Shown piece after piece: positions 45,945-57,860 of a stretch of DNA of 64,000 nucleotides. Both the position numbers and the translations under genes were made by a program. The DNA is from Apiosordaria backusii (taxonomy: Eukaryota; Ascomycota; Sordariomycetes; Sordariales; Lasiosphaeriaceae): contig JAUKTV010000006.1 in assembly GCA_030549205.1 (NCBI GenBank), positions 1,630,501 through 1,694,500 on the forward strand. The letters run 5' to 3'. Position 1 is the stretch's first letter. Each line of letters opens with the position of its first letter. The notes under the pieces were generated by a model. The model saw only the letters and a program-made list of their open reading frames with translations. It had not been told where the DNA came from and did no database searches.

Positions 45945-47338
45945 ATGGGCAGCATCGACCAGAGACCAATCCTGATCATCGGCTCGGGGGTAAGCGGCCT
46001 CCTCCTGGCCCAGCACCTCCGAAAGTCGTCCGTCCCCTTCCGCCTCTACGAGCGCGACTCGGACTTGACAACCCGCGGCCTCGGCTGGGGGCTCACCCTT
46101 CATTGGTCCCTCCCCGCCGTCCGCTCCCTCCTCCCAGAGGACTTGGTCTCGCGTTTGCCCGAGGCATACGTCGACCGGTCCGCCGTGGAAGAAGGCCGGC
46201 CTTCCACTTTTCCCTTTTTTGACCTCAGCACTGGCGAGCTGAAGGCTTCCACCCCAAACACTGACGAGTCTCAGCGCATCAGGGTGAGCAGGGATAAGTT
46301 TCGGCGGCTGTTGGCTACGGGGTTGGATATCCAATGGGGGAAGGGGGCCACGGGGAAAGTTGAGACTGATGAGCAGGATGGGTCGGTGAGGGTTCACTTT
46401 GGGGATGGGACCATCTCGGAAAAGGGGAGTATCGTTGTTGCTTGTGATGGGGGGAGTTCGCGGTTGAGACAGGCGCTGTTCCCGGGGAGTGAAAAGTTCA
46501 AGATTCCGGTCCGGTTGATGGGCGTGAAGGTTGAGTGCACGCCCGAGGAGATTGAGCCACTGAGGAAGCTGGATCCCTACTTTCTTCAGGGGGCAGCTTC
46601 GGAGAATGACACGTTTGTTTACTTTAGCAGTGAGTACCCCTTTTTCTCTGTCATTTCCCGATCTTGGATGAACAAGCTAACAATCCATCCCAAAGCACTT
46701 GATGCCCCCGGTAATGGAACTGGTAGCGACACCTACACCTGCCAGATTGTTGTCTCCTGGCCCATTCGGGACAATTTCTTCAACTCTGCCTCTCCGATCC
46801 CGTTTCCAGAGACAAACCTGGAGAGCATCCAGCTCATCAAGACTTTTGCGTCAACATGGGCGGAGCCGTTCCGGTCCCTGGCGCTGCAAATCCCCGAGCA
46901 GACCACCGAGGTGAAGTGTCTTGATTTGTACGACTGGCCTCCCCCGAAGAACCTCAGAACGGCCGGCAAGGTTGTCTTGGTGGGAGATGCTCTTCACCCG
47001 ATGGCTATGTGTATGTTTCCCCTTTTGAACTCTTCTTTGCTCTTTGCTGACAATGGAAAATAGACAGAGGAGAAGGCGCCAACCACGCCATCATTGACGT
47101 CAAAGAGTTCGTTGACACTGTCCTCCCCCACCTGGGCGATTCTCAAACAGGATTGAGGAAAGCACTTGATGCCTACGAAGATACAGCGGTAGCAAGAACG
47201 AGACCAGCTGTGCTCGCATCCAGACAGGCTTGTCTGGATGCTCACGAGTGGGAAAAGATTGGGCCGGCGAGCCCACTGTTGAGCAAGAGGGCGATGAATG
47301 TGGGGTTCGATGAGGGAACCATGAAGTTGATTGTTTGA
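45945..47338 (+). CDS. FAD-dependent monooxygenase
   Basis: Three exons (45945-46629, 46696-47010, 47064-47338) give 424 aa. Class A flavin monooxygenase layout: FAD-binding loop ILIIGSGVSGLLLAQHLRK followed by FRLYERD, the GLGWGLTLHWS block, VACDGGSSRLRQALFPG (DG motif), KVVLVGDALHPMAM (GD motif) and YRGEGANHAIIDVKEF after the last intron. The enzymes hydroxylate aromatic or other substrates with NAD(P)H. Intron 1 (46630-46695) is exactly 66 nt with no in-frame stop, so retention would only insert 22 residues; its GTGAGT donor and GCTAAC branch site argue it is spliced. No biosynthetic partner genes lie beside it, so the substrate is unknown. ATG at 45945 is the one directly before the flavin-binding strand. 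Confidence 0.9.
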
Positions 47339-48441
47339 TCATACGTACTGTTCCGGTCCTCGGTCTTTAGGTGTCTTGATAGATTGCATTCATATGGTGG
47401 CATGAGACAGAGATGCTGTCACATTCACTGAATTGGTTGCTAGACAATACATGTTTTGGAAGAGAAAACAAGAAAAGAAGATTGTTGGGTATCACAGTTG
47501 CAGTTTTCACATGGTCCAAGGAAAAAGCATCCAAATCCTGGAACGTTGCCTCTCCCTAAATCCCGAACTGTGACTGCGACGGTAACAATGATCCAGGCTG
47601 GTAGCCTCGGTGACTGCGACTGCGTTGATTTAAGCTGTGGTTCGTGTTGACACTGACTGTGGATGTTGTGGATACGAGCATCGAGATGAAGTGGAAAAAT
47701 CGCGCGGGGAGTGGCGGAAAGTGGAGTGGTGGGGTTCTAGTTTTGGATGGGGGGTGTGAACAAGGATAGGAGGATGGTAAGGGGGCGATGTCGAATCTTA
47801 AAAAATGGCAGGGTGTGAATCGCGATTGGATCGCATCAGCAGAATGTCAGATGTTTGTTTCGAGTGCAATTATTTGTTTTTTTTCTCGTCAACTGTATGG
47901 TGTTTGAGCTGGTTGTAGATGTTGCCTGTAGATTTGCCTCGGAACTGGGTTCAAATTGATGGAGGCATATCAGGATGAGGAACGTTGCAACTCACACCAA
48001 ACAAGAGATGTTCGAGATACCTGGTTTCAGCAAGCAAGTAGCGAGGGAAAAAATGAGTACCTTAGCATGTGATAATCGGTTATGATCGGTTCAATATGCA
48101 ACACTGTAAGAAACACAGAATGAATACGAAGTAAAAACACTGGACACACACAGGAATGATCAATCATAACGTTGGTCATTGATAGATGCTAAGACAGACT
48201 CGAATTCTCGGGCCGTGGTATCGTATCTTGTTTTGTGTAAAAGTACATCGCTCATAATAAGAATAAAAAATACAAGTCTCTTTTTTTGTTGTATCCGTGG
48301 TCCCAAAAGTCATATCCAAATGTAGAAGCATAATTTCGCACTGGCACCTGACGCCCAATTTTTCCAACCAAATTTGCAAACCCGCCGTCTAGATGTATCG
48401 GATTGCTGTGAATGTGAGGTCGACTGCCCAAATTAAAGCAA
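47339..48441. other. Convergent intergenic region
   Basis: 1.1 kb between the 3' ends of the FAD monooxygenase and the rhodopsin-domain gene; no gene is supported. Confidence 0.45.
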
Positions 48442-49729
48442 TTAGTCCCTCTCCCCGTGACGGGTACGTCGCTCGCTCTCATCGACGTGAACGCTATATG
48501 TCACACTCTTCATGATCGATCCATCGGGGCTATCCTTCAGGATATTTTCCTCGCTTCCCATGCTGTGGCCGGGATGACCCTTGGATGAGATGAACGTGCC
48601 CTTGCGACCCAAGCCGCTCGAGACACTGCTGAGCTTGTAAGATTCGCCGCCAGACTTGCCGCCCAACTTGCGGCTGTTGCTGCCTCCACCGCTGTGGTAG
48701 CCGTTGCCGCTGCCGCCAGAGTACTTGGTGGTGTACTCTTTGGCCTTTCGGAGGAAAATAGGTGCGAGGAAGGGAAGAGAGGAGACCATGTTCTGTTGGT
48801 TGTTAGTTAGGTATGACATGTCACATGTACTGCATAAGCTGCATCAGCTGCAGTTGGGGGGGGAACTAGGGACCAACATACACCAACGTTGAACTCAATG
48901 ACACCCCAAACGATAAGCATGGTCGAGTTTCCGTCACCATTTTGGATGTTGTCGATTTGCATGTATCGGAAAACGGAGCAAAGTGTTGTGAAGAGACCGA
49001 GGAGGAAAATGACGATAAGACCGGCCTTCTTGCCTCTGCTGACCTTGAGCTGGAGGAGCACAGGGATAGGGATGATGGCGACAGCGACGTCCGAGACGAT
49101 TGTGACGATGGCATAGGCTGTGAACGACGGCCCCGGGGCAAGGCACTTTCCGTCGACTGTGGGATCCCAAGATTTGTGGACAGGGTTGCAGGCGAAGATC
49201 AGAGTCAAGGCACATCCCAAGTGGCCGGCCACGACGAAAAACATGGCGATCCACACAACCCTCCGGTACCATAGATGGTTGGTGCCTTTGAAGAGCCGCA
49301 AATAACTGATCAACAAGGCTACCTTGAAGAAGCTGATGCCCATTTGGTAGATAGGGCGACCGGCGAAGTTGCTGCGGCTGTAAGGTAGTAGGTTCGCTTT
49401 CGGGCGCAGAGCGATGGGCAATCCGAGACCATATTTCGTTTCTAAAAAAAAATGCCCTCCGAGTCAGTCTCACTGTGGTGTGAAGCTTCAGAGATACTGG
49501 GAAGTCAAGACGTACGGACGATGCAGAGAATCGAGTACAACAGGCCAAAGAACATGGAGATGGCGGCCATCCAGTCATCCGCGGCGAGGCCATGGTTCTT
49601 GTCGCGAATCCACAATCGAGCTGAGACAATCAGGACCGAGAAAAAGGACAGGACGGTGCAGATGATGACAATCGTCCTCCACTGCGAGATGGCGTCCACC
49701 TCGGGTGTTGCGTTGTCGACCCAAACCAT
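48442..49729 (-). CDS. Fungal rhodopsin-domain integral membrane protein
   Basis: Three exons on the minus strand (49729-49516, 49441-48882, 48792-48442) give 374 aa. Hydrophobic helices are seen at TIVIICTVLSFFSVLIVSA, WMAAISMFFGLLYSILCIV, MGISFFKVALLISYLRLF, VVWIAMFFVVAGHLGCAL, YAIVTIVSDVAVAIIPIPVL and AGLIVIFLLGLFTTLCSVF, with one more before the last exon. The DxxxAxIPIPVLLQLKVSRGKKAGL and FACNPVHKSWDP..GKCL elements are typical of the rhodopsin domain shared by PTH11-like fungal membrane proteins. There is no N-terminal CFEM cysteine pattern. The C-terminal tail (about 115 residues) is cytosolic, Gly/Ser-rich and basic. I infer a plasma-membrane receptor-like protein; its ligand is unknown. 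Confidence 0.87.
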
Positions 49730-51164
49730 TTTGTACGACAGCCAGTGTCTACCTCTTGGTTGGTTTGGTTGCTTTTCCCAGTGACGTTGTGAAAGACGGG
49801 GGAGGAACGACAGAACGGGGGAGCCTGGAGCCTGACGAAGAGAGGGCAGACTGATCGGCAGCTCAGGCTGCTGGAATGAGGATAGCGAGAAGTGAAGGGT
49901 CCGACGGGAGATCAGCCTTGAGATTCCACATCGATGTGCAAGATCGATTATCTTTAAAAGTCAATCGACGAGGCCTGCAAACCCCCTCACATCCCGTGGA
50001 CTGCTAAACCAAGGTTACACCGTCGTTGTCTTCTCGGTGCTTTCGGTCAACGGTAAAGGTATCCGTCAGCCGTCAACAACGGTCAACCGTCTCGCGACCA
50101 TCATCTCGGCATCCCAGGGGTCAGCGTGGGAACCGTGGGAGGGCATGATAAGAACATCCGAGACGGAAAAGAAGGTTCGATACCTCCGTGTGTCCCTTGC
50201 AGCGAAACACGTCCTCCCTCTCTGCCATCCAAGCTGCGAGGGAATCTGGGAGAGACAGACCAGGCCCAGCCCTTGCTTGCCTGAGGTGACCGCACAATGT
50301 TCCACGGTTGCATTTGACAGCTCCTCCTGAGGACTGCAGGCTGGAGGCGACAGAAAAGTCCCAGTGGTAACCCGCCCTCCCCGGCCGAGTTCGCTTGTCC
50401 TGGATTCCCCTGCGAAGAACATGCAGGTTGCAAGGTCCGTCGGTGTTTCCAGTGTTTCTGGTCTGCAGCAGCAAAAGAAGTTCCTGCTCCTTCATGGGTG
50501 TTCTGTATATACACACAGCCCGGACATGGAGTGATTGGATGCGGTTGATTCATGGTACCTGGTAGCGATGTAACCTGGCTGCCGCTATGTCGGGGCCGCA
50601 GAGCAAATACACTATCTGTCGCTGTGCCGCCTGGGCACTGGAGCAAGATGCAGCCGGGGAGTTGTTCCGTTCAACGAGAGCACCAGGCTTGGCGGTGGCG
50701 CCAGGGTAAACACCCCCCTGTGGCCCCCTTGTTCCGACCCCCACAGGGATTCTGGATTTGTGCACTGTGCGTGTTACTGTTGCAGCTATTTCCCATTTCG
50801 ATGCTTTATCGAATCAGTTGCATCGAGACGTCTCGTCCTGCAATGTCGGTCCCCATGTCCAAGATGTTGGAGCAGCACCGGGGAACCAACTGCATGGCGA
50901 ACATGTCGTTTTTAAAGACATCGCACCCGCTCGCTCGTCGTTCTTTCCTTGCAGAGTGCCATGTTTCATTTTCGGCCTGAAGAAATCCCGCCCTTCTGCT
51001 TCCTTCTTCGGCACTGCTCTGCATCCCAGTGGCACCCTTTCCGTCCCGCCGATCCCCTCGCTTCTCCCCTTCTTTTTGCATTCTTCCTCGAGCCACTTTG
51101 TCTCTGTCTCGCTCATCACTTCCCTTCTCTCACACACTCACATCCTCGTTCGTGAGAAACAACA
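49730..51164. other. Divergent promoter region
   Basis: 1.4 kb between the starts of the rhodopsin-domain gene (minus) and the MFS permease (plus). The stretch 50960-51160 is pyrimidine-rich, as expected for the permease leader. No gene is supported. Confidence 0.45.
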
Positions 51165-52956
51165 ATGTCCTCAGAGAAGGGCAGCACCCAGGAGTCCTCG
51201 AGGGACTCCACCAAGGATGTCAAGGAGCAAGCTCCCGAGATCCGCTCTGTTGATGAGCATAGCTCCTCTGGAGGTGTTGATCTCGCATGGAAGTTCCTCG
51301 ACCAGCACAGAGAGGCTGACGCCAACGATGTGGTTGATCTGGCGGCTATGCGCCGAAGAATCGACTTCCGCATTGTCCCCCTCATGTTCTTGTGCTACAC
51401 CCTCCAGTTCCTAGACAAGGTCATTCTCAATGTATGTTATGATCCCCCCACACGTGTTGATGTTCGTGCCAGCCGCGGCCTATGGTGCACGGCAGCATCA
51501 CCCCACAGCAGTCACCGACCGCATGCAGCCGGCTAATTCATGTCTCAGTATGCCAATGTGATGGGCCTTCAGACTGACCTCGGCATGGGAGGGAACGACT
51601 TCTCCAACGTCGCGACCTTCCTCTTCGTTGGTCTGCTGTGCTTTGAGATTCCCAACAGTAAGCTTCCCCTGCGTCTTGTACTACCATGAGGCATCACGAC
51701 TAACAGCACGACTTTAGTTTGGTTCCTCCAGGCTGTCCCTGCCGCCAAATGGCTCGGCCTCAATGTCATCCTCTGGGGTACGGCGACCGCCTGCGGTGCC
51801 GCCGCCACCAACTACCAGACTCTCCTCGTCTCCCGTATCTTCTTGGGTATTTTCGAGGCTACCATCGCCCCCTCGCTGATGCTCATCAGCAGTCAGTGGT
51901 ACACCAAGTCTGAGTCTGCCCCGCGCTTCTCTTTCTGGTACCTTGGTCTGGGTCTTGGTCAGATCTTGGGCGGTCTTGTGTCTTTTGGCTTCCAGCACAT
52001 GAGCCCTGATACTCGCCTCGCCGGATGGCGTACCATGTTTCTTACGCTCGGGCTGGTCACCGTCATTGTCGGGTCCGCCGTCATTATCTTCCTCCCCGAC
52101 ACCCCTATGCAGGCCAAGTTTTTGACCGACAATGAGAAGGTCGCCCTGTTGAAGCATGTCAGTGTCAACCAGACCGGCGTGGAGAACCGCAAGTTCCGTG
52201 GAAAGGAGATCTTGGAGGCCTTGATGGATCCTCAGGTTTACCTTTTGCTCCTTGCTGTCGTCTTGGTAAGCCTATGCCTCTTAACTGATTTGGATAGCCT
52301 GGCTCTTGCTAACAAACTGTTAGCTCTCTGTTTCCAGCGGTGTCGTCACTACCTACTCGGCCACCCTCATCCGTGGCCTCGGCTATGACTCCAAGAAGGC
52401 TGCTCTCATGAACACGCCCTCCGGTGTTGTGAGCATCTTCTTCACCTTGTTGGTTGGTTGGGGCATCCGCTTCCAATCTCACCGTTGGGCCTGGATCATT
52501 GCCTGCATTGTCCCAGCCGTCATTGGCGGTGCTCTCATGTCCTTCCTGGATTCCAAGCAAAACCCCAACGGCGTCCTTGCTGGTATCTACCTTGTGAACG
52601 CCGTCGTGGCCCCTCTCGCCATCTTCTACAACTGGACTGTCGCCAACATTGCTGGCCCTACCAAGCGTGCCTTCGCCGCCGCCATCATCAGCGGTTCCTT
52701 CTCTCTCGGCAACATCATTGGTCCCCAAACCTTCCAGGATCGCGACAAGCCCCACTACCGCCCTGCCAAGCTCGCCGTCATGGGCACCCAGGCTGGCTGC
52801 GCGCTCGTCACCTTTACTCTCTTCCTCTACTATGTCTGGCAAAACAAGAAGCGCAACAACCGCGCTGACAAGGAGAACGAGGACGCCTTCATGTCGCCCG
52901 AGGTGTGGGCCCGCATGACGGACAAGGAGAACAAGGGGTTCCGCTACTCCTACTAA
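51165..52956 (+). CDS. MFS permease of the DAL5/anion:cation symporter group
   Basis: Four exons (51165-51431, 51549-51657, 51718-52265, 52324-52956) give 518 aa. Twelve-helix major facilitator of the allantoate permease type. It has an N-terminal cytosolic tail of about 65 residues, RRRIDFRIVPLMFLCYTLQFLDKVILNYANVMGL (helix 1), the RIFLGIFEATIAPSLMLISSQWY block of this group, PDTPMQAKFLTDNEK before the central loop, and YSATLIRGLGYDSKKAALMNTP in helix 7-8. The C-terminal end has FYNWTVANIAGPTKRAFAAA and a tail ending GFRYSY. Related fungal permeases import allantoate, nicotinate, pantothenate or other organic anions; the substrate here cannot be fixed. All introns have GTATGT/GTAAGC donors. 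Confidence 0.92.
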
Positions 52957-54102
52957 GCTCCAGTCCATTTGCTGTTTTCTTTTCTGCAAGGCTTTGGGGG
53001 GGGCGGTTGAATTGGACATAACGCCGTATTTCTTGGATACCACATACACACATACACACTTTACTTTATACCTATCTACTAGTTCCTGTCGTTTAGATTC
53101 ACATGGTGATACCCACTCATTTTTTTTTTGCCCTTTTCTTTTTCGATGGCAAGGGGAGACGACGAATCAGCAAAAGTTTGAGCACATGATAAAACTGGCA
53201 TGCAGCAGGTTCTTGCTTCTTTTTCACAAAAGGCCACTAAGAAATGCAACGGTGATTAGGTTGCGTATTTTGAGGTCCACTTTCAAGTTGTGAGCTGCAG
53301 GAAAGCATGTATGTACGGATATGTCACGGTAGGTGCAGGCGAAAGCCAGCAAAATGGCATTGTAAATTTGAAGGTACCGATATCCTCCCCCGGTTTCGGA
53401 GACGGAGGACAAGACACGGCATGTTCATGTGTCCAAAAGAGGTCTGGCGCCAGGGGTCAAGGAACCGAACCAGAGTCCTTCTTGTGGGCTGTTTTGATAG
53501 CCGGCCCTCCTTGTCCTGGGGTGATGATTGTCGATGGAATTTCCTGATGTGATTTGGACGATTGACCCGAAGATTTTGAGATGATGTGCTCGGAGAGCTG
53601 AGAACCCTGATGAATATCTGCCAATCTGGCTGGGGATAGCCAGGGGGACACGCACGCGGTGACCAACCCCAACCTCTTCCACCCCATCCCCGCAAAACAC
53701 ACAGACACTGCGGCGCGAACTGTCAGCTTTCACGAATGAAGAAAGAGCGGGAGATACCGAGTCGGTCACACTAGGGGTTGAGCCTGGCGAGGCGGTGATG
53801 ATCATTGCCACATTCTGTGGTGCAAAAAACTGAAAAGGGTAGAAAATATTGAATGAATGCTGACTTTGCAGGGAACGAATATGCATTGGGAGTAGCTGCA
53901 TGGATAGTCGGGTGATGGCATTGAAGATCGATTTGTTGTGAATGTGGCTGAAATAGAACCATTGAAGAAAGAGGAATAATTCCGGGTTTTTTCCAGGGAA
54001 TTTGCACATGAAAAGTTTCATGTGGAAAAAAGGGGGACCAATACGCAAATATGCATTGGTAAGTGAAGTGCAGAATCTGCCTCAGAAAAGTCTGGGTCGG
54101 TG

Positions 54103-54117
54103 AAGGTACGGTACCTT
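54103..54117. repeat. 15-nt palindrome with GTACCTT arms
   Basis: AAGGTAC-G-GTACCTT, 7-bp perfect arms around one base. Confidence 0.85.
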
Positions 54118-55809
54118 ACAGATCTGTATGCCTGAAACGATGCGAATGGATGGACGGTGAACCGACCAGGAACACATGAAAAATGGAGATGGAGGGGGCG
54201 GGCGGCAGATCATTTTTTGGATCCGTTTCTATTTTCTTGGCCTTGTCAATTTTCAGATGGTGTGAAGCGGGAGAAGGATGATCTTTCTTCGGGGGGGGGG
54301 CCTAAATCGCATCTTGATTCACAGCAATCGCATTTTACACCGGAAGATCACCGAGGCTTTTGGGGGGAGATCCTGTAATTACGGGTCTAAAAGGTCCTCA
54401 AATGCAACTGCAGCCGGAGCCGATGGATAAGGCAGGACGAGTCGGAGATTTCTCTTGTGAGTGATTCGGCTCGGTAGGGTGAGATGGAAAAAGAGGCGAG
54501 AGATTGGGTGAATACCTAAGCGACCGAACTAGAAGATCAAAACCAGCTTCGGCCGAATGCTGGAAGAAAGCAAAGTTATGCAGGTCCTATACCACGGTGG
54601 GGCTTTTGAATACGACCTCTTGAGGCGAGATTTTGGCAGAAGGGCGTCTGAGGGCGTATTACCATGCCTGCCGGAGAATTGAGTCGGGCCGACGATCCCG
54701 TCTCTAGAGATATTCTTGGTTCAGTCGCTGAAGATGGTGTAAACTAAACCTCGTCTAAGCAGTCTTTTAATTGTAGGGCATGCAGTGATATCCAGGTCTG
54801 GCTTTGTCAGAAGGGCTGCCTCATAGAATACTGGCATGGATACCGATTTCACAGGTGCATTTCAGCTTGCTACCTACCTAGATGAATCTTCTTGAACTTT
54901 CAGGCGCAATATGTATGGGTACGTGGCTCGAGGAGATATCTTTAGGAACCAGTGATTGAGGTGTAAGTTAGGTATCAGGATTCAATCTTGGGCCTTGTGG
55001 AAGAATCTCAGACACCAAAATAACGGCGGTGACTGGACCTTGAGAATGACATTGACCGAACATGATAAAATGAAATGTTCCTAGCTTCCATTTCTTATCT
55101 TAATGCCGGGTGAAACCAGCGCGGAACCCTTCGTTTAGCGTTGGACCAAATAGATTCCAATGGTTACCTATGTGGTACGTTTCGTGTCGATTCTGTGTTG
55201 TGTCAGGCACCTGAATTGCGGCATTGTTGCCCAGCCAAGCGGATGGTAACAAGACTCGGAAGAAATCAGCTTTGTGGAATCCTACTAAAAACCTTGCTTG
55301 AACCACCTGTAACACACACAGAAAAATGGGAACTGCGCATTCAAGAGAAACCAAGGTTCTTCATGATATTAACAAAGGGTATAGTAGATCATTGATAGGA
55401 CTGAGTAAGATGTAAAAGATCATTCTTTAGAGGCTGTAGATCTTGGGTAGAGTCAACTCTGTCTCCTACAAACAACATAAATCATAGAATATTCAGACTC
55501 TGAGGCGGCTAGACTTGCCTACAGTTGAAGTGACTCAATTTTGGAGAGGTGGTTCTGTCCTCACAATTCGTTCCAGCAGCATCAGACGACATCGCTCACT
55601 CGGTGGGAGGTGGTGACAGGGACGAAACGGATCACATTCGGATTCAGGACGTACCTTATTTAGGTAATGGTTAGCCGTTAGGGAGGCTCTAGATAATTGC
55701 CCCGACGTAAGGTATCTTTCGTGCGCTACGCTGTTCTGGTGGTATACTGAATAGATAGTCTTTAGGCATAATACAGCCTATCCCACCATACAATGTAGCT
55801 CGGAAACAA

Positions 55810-55829
55810 TGACCTTTCGACAAAGGTCA
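55810..55829. repeat. Perfect 8-bp hairpin
   Basis: TGACCTTT-CGAC-AAAGGTCA, 8-bp arms and a 4-nt loop. Confidence 0.85.
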
Positions 55830-55922
55830 CACGGTTTATATACCTCGGAATATTGATCGCTGTCGCGGCAGGCAGAACCGCTGCTCCAAACCCACTGTGA
55901 TAGCTATCAAAAGCTACAGGTA

Positions 55923-55943
55923 GGCCAAGTTACCAACTTGGCC
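55923..55943. repeat. Perfect 9-bp hairpin
   Basis: GGCCAAGTT-ACC-AACTTGGCC, 9-bp arms and a 3-nt loop, 94 nt to the right of the hairpin at 55810. Confidence 0.85.
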
Positions 55944-56623
55944 CACAACAGTGGTATACATATGGTGGTGGAAGCTGGTGAGGCACAACTGCGCCAGTGC
56001 CATCACAATCGCGTAGAAATATTAGATTAAAGGGCGACTAGTATACTTTCTCCGCTCTAAGATACTGTAATCTCTACTTTTATAAGTTAAAAAACAACCG
56101 TAGTCAATGTTGTATGAGAAGGGTGTTGTGGCCGTTGTCAAGTGGTACTTCTTTGGCTGTGGAACTTATGTCAGGGCTACTTAGAGATATTGGTAGGAGG
56201 TTAGTGGCACGTATAGTGTGGTAAGACAGGCTGAATTGTGTGAAAAGACTGTCTCATGCTAAAAGGTATGTTTAAGCTGAAATAGCGCTCATTGTCTCTT
56301 CCCTAGCCAAGTTTCTCTTGTCCTTCAAACTCGAGGGGCGTTGATGACATAAACCCGATGATCAAGGGCAAACAGAAAGTCAGCTTACCATGTTCAGCGT
56401 GATACAATGATGTCAATGGACTATGCCCGTAGCATGGTGATGCTTTACGTTAGAAATGGGATCTACCATTGTTTTCATCGTTCAGGGGCTCAGGGGCAAG
56501 GGTTACGGAGCCTGGCAACCAAAACTCCACATGTCAACTCCACCACACAAAACCTTACCACATTGCCAAAAAGAAGCCCTAATTCCTCACACCATCAACA
56601 TGAATCCAATCGGAACCATCCTA

Positions 56624-56715
56624 TCGGGTATGGTGTAGCGGTAACATCGTTGACTCTCACTTCTCAGAAGTGTCTGTTCTCTCAACAGCCCCGGGTTCGA
56701 CTCCCGGTATCCGAG
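56624..56715 (+). tRNA. tRNA-Glu(CUC) with intron
   Basis: The acceptor TCGGGTA (56624-56630) pairs with TATCCGA (56708-56714) and is followed by discriminator G. D arm GTGT..ACAT with the GG of the loop; anticodon stem GTTGA pairs with TCAAC; T arm CCGGG-TTCGACT-CCCGG with an intact box B (GGTTCGACTCC). The anticodon loop begins CTCTCA, so positions 34-36 read CTC, and about 21 nt beginning after position 37 form an intron. The box A region TGGTGTAGCGG is intact. A T-rich stretch just downstream (CTTCCTTTTTTAG) can serve as the Pol III terminator. Confidence 0.88.
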
Positions 56716-56721
56716 TATCAA

Positions 56722-56731
56722 CTTCCTTTTT
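56722..56731 (+). terminator. Pol III terminator of tRNA-Glu
   Basis: A TTCCTTTTTT run lies within 20 nt of the 3' end of the tRNA, as expected for RNA polymerase III termination. Confidence 0.6.
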
Positions 56732-56804
56732 TAGCTCATGCTTGTCTATTATTTATATGCTTTCATATCTTCGTCATCTATCTAAATCGTTATCAAGAGG
56801 AGTA

Positions 56805-57860
56805 TTAGTTATCATATAACCTCTGACTGATCGTCTCCAACCACAGCACCTCTTCAGGGCGCAACGTGATCCCCTCTGGTATTATGACTTCTCCACGTCT
56901 AATCACCACCTCATGATCAGCCTCTTCACCAGCTCCAGTCTCCGAATCAGTACCGCTGGTAGCAGAAGCCCCGGCTTTTCCAGCCTCGGCCTGCTGTCTT
57001 GGTCCTTTTGCCTCTGCTGCTCCTTTCTTGCCTCTGCATTCCAGAACAGCCCCGTCTCGCTTGGTGACCACCAGTAATACGGGAACCGCCGTTGGATGTT
57101 GTTAACAAGCAACGCAACCACTAGCATCAGACCACATCCCAGCGAGACAGGCACCAGCACATACCACCCCAGATTGCTTATATCCTCGTCCACAACCGCC
57201 ATCAGGGCAGTCGCTCCAGCAGGTGGGTGAACCGTCCCCGTCAACGCCATGACGGCGGTGGAGAGACCGCACGCCAGCGATCCTCCCAGCCATCGAACTC
57301 GCTCAAACTCCTCCGGGCCCAGCAAGGCGAATAATTTGCAGACGATAATTCCCGTGACACTGGCCACGATTTGGCCGAGGATGGCGTTGCGGGGCTGGGC
57401 GAGCGGCGACTCGATCGCGTAAAAGTCTAACACGGCTGCTGCTCCCTGAACGGTGGTGTCAGCAGATGGGCATTGGGGATATAGAGGGATAGTAGACCAG
57501 GACGTACAAAACTCCCAATAATAACCGGCACCCCCTTCTCCTTAAACGCCGAAATTTCCTGCCCTACGGCCCCAATCAAGGCCAGACTGCTGAATACCCC
57601 ACCACTGCCCAAAAGATCATGGGAATGTTGCCGAGTGGTGGCTTGGGGTGGGCTCCTGGCGGCAGGGGGGTGCGGTACCCGAGGAAGTGAGCAACAGCAT
57701 GGGGGAAGCGGGGCAGGAATGAGGATGGGAAGAATAGGTTGAGGTGGGCGTCAATGTCGAAGTGGAGCGTCGACCATGATGGCTTTCGTTTGTCGGGGGT
57801 CGGTGAGTGTGAGGACTTTCGGGTTACGTGGGTGTTTGAGATGGAGCGGCTGAAGGACAT
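56805..57860 (-). CDS. HPP-family integral membrane protein, with two apparent frameshifts
   Basis: Minus strand, ATG at 57860; exon 1 57860-57508, exon 2 57445-56805, intron with GTACGT donor and TTCAG acceptor. HPP proteins are small multi-pass membrane proteins, some linked to nitrite transport in plants. Signatures: PPLGNIPMIFWAVVG, GVPVIIGSFGAAAVLDFYAIE (across the intron), SPLAQPRNAILGQ, the name-giving VHPPAGATALMAVVDEDI, and VNNIQRRFPYYWW. Two frame breaks are seen. One is at the C run 57597-57600, where WAVVG must shift to VFSSLALIGAVGQEI. The other is probably near the C run 57050-57053, where the frame must shift to reach the family-like end DHEVVIRRGEVIIPEGITLR..ISQRLYDN (stop at 56805). 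Both equal one missing base in a G run of the coding strand. Without the second shift the protein would end at 56903. Confidence 0.8.

Larger units (their letters stand above)
52957..56623. other. Gene-poor stretch
   Basis: 3.7 kb with no convincing frame on either strand and numerous stops, becoming AT-richer to the right. It contains a G10 run at 54291-54300, a 15-nt palindrome at 54103-54117 and two perfect hairpins at 55810-55829 and 55923-55943. The first 300 nt hold the 3' end of the permease transcript. A decayed mobile element around 55.4-56.3 kb is possible but not shown. Confidence 0.45.

Noticed and set aside
55400..56400. Possible LTR element around the paired hairpins
   Set aside because: No matching direct repeats, primer-binding site or gag/pol frame could be found by eye.
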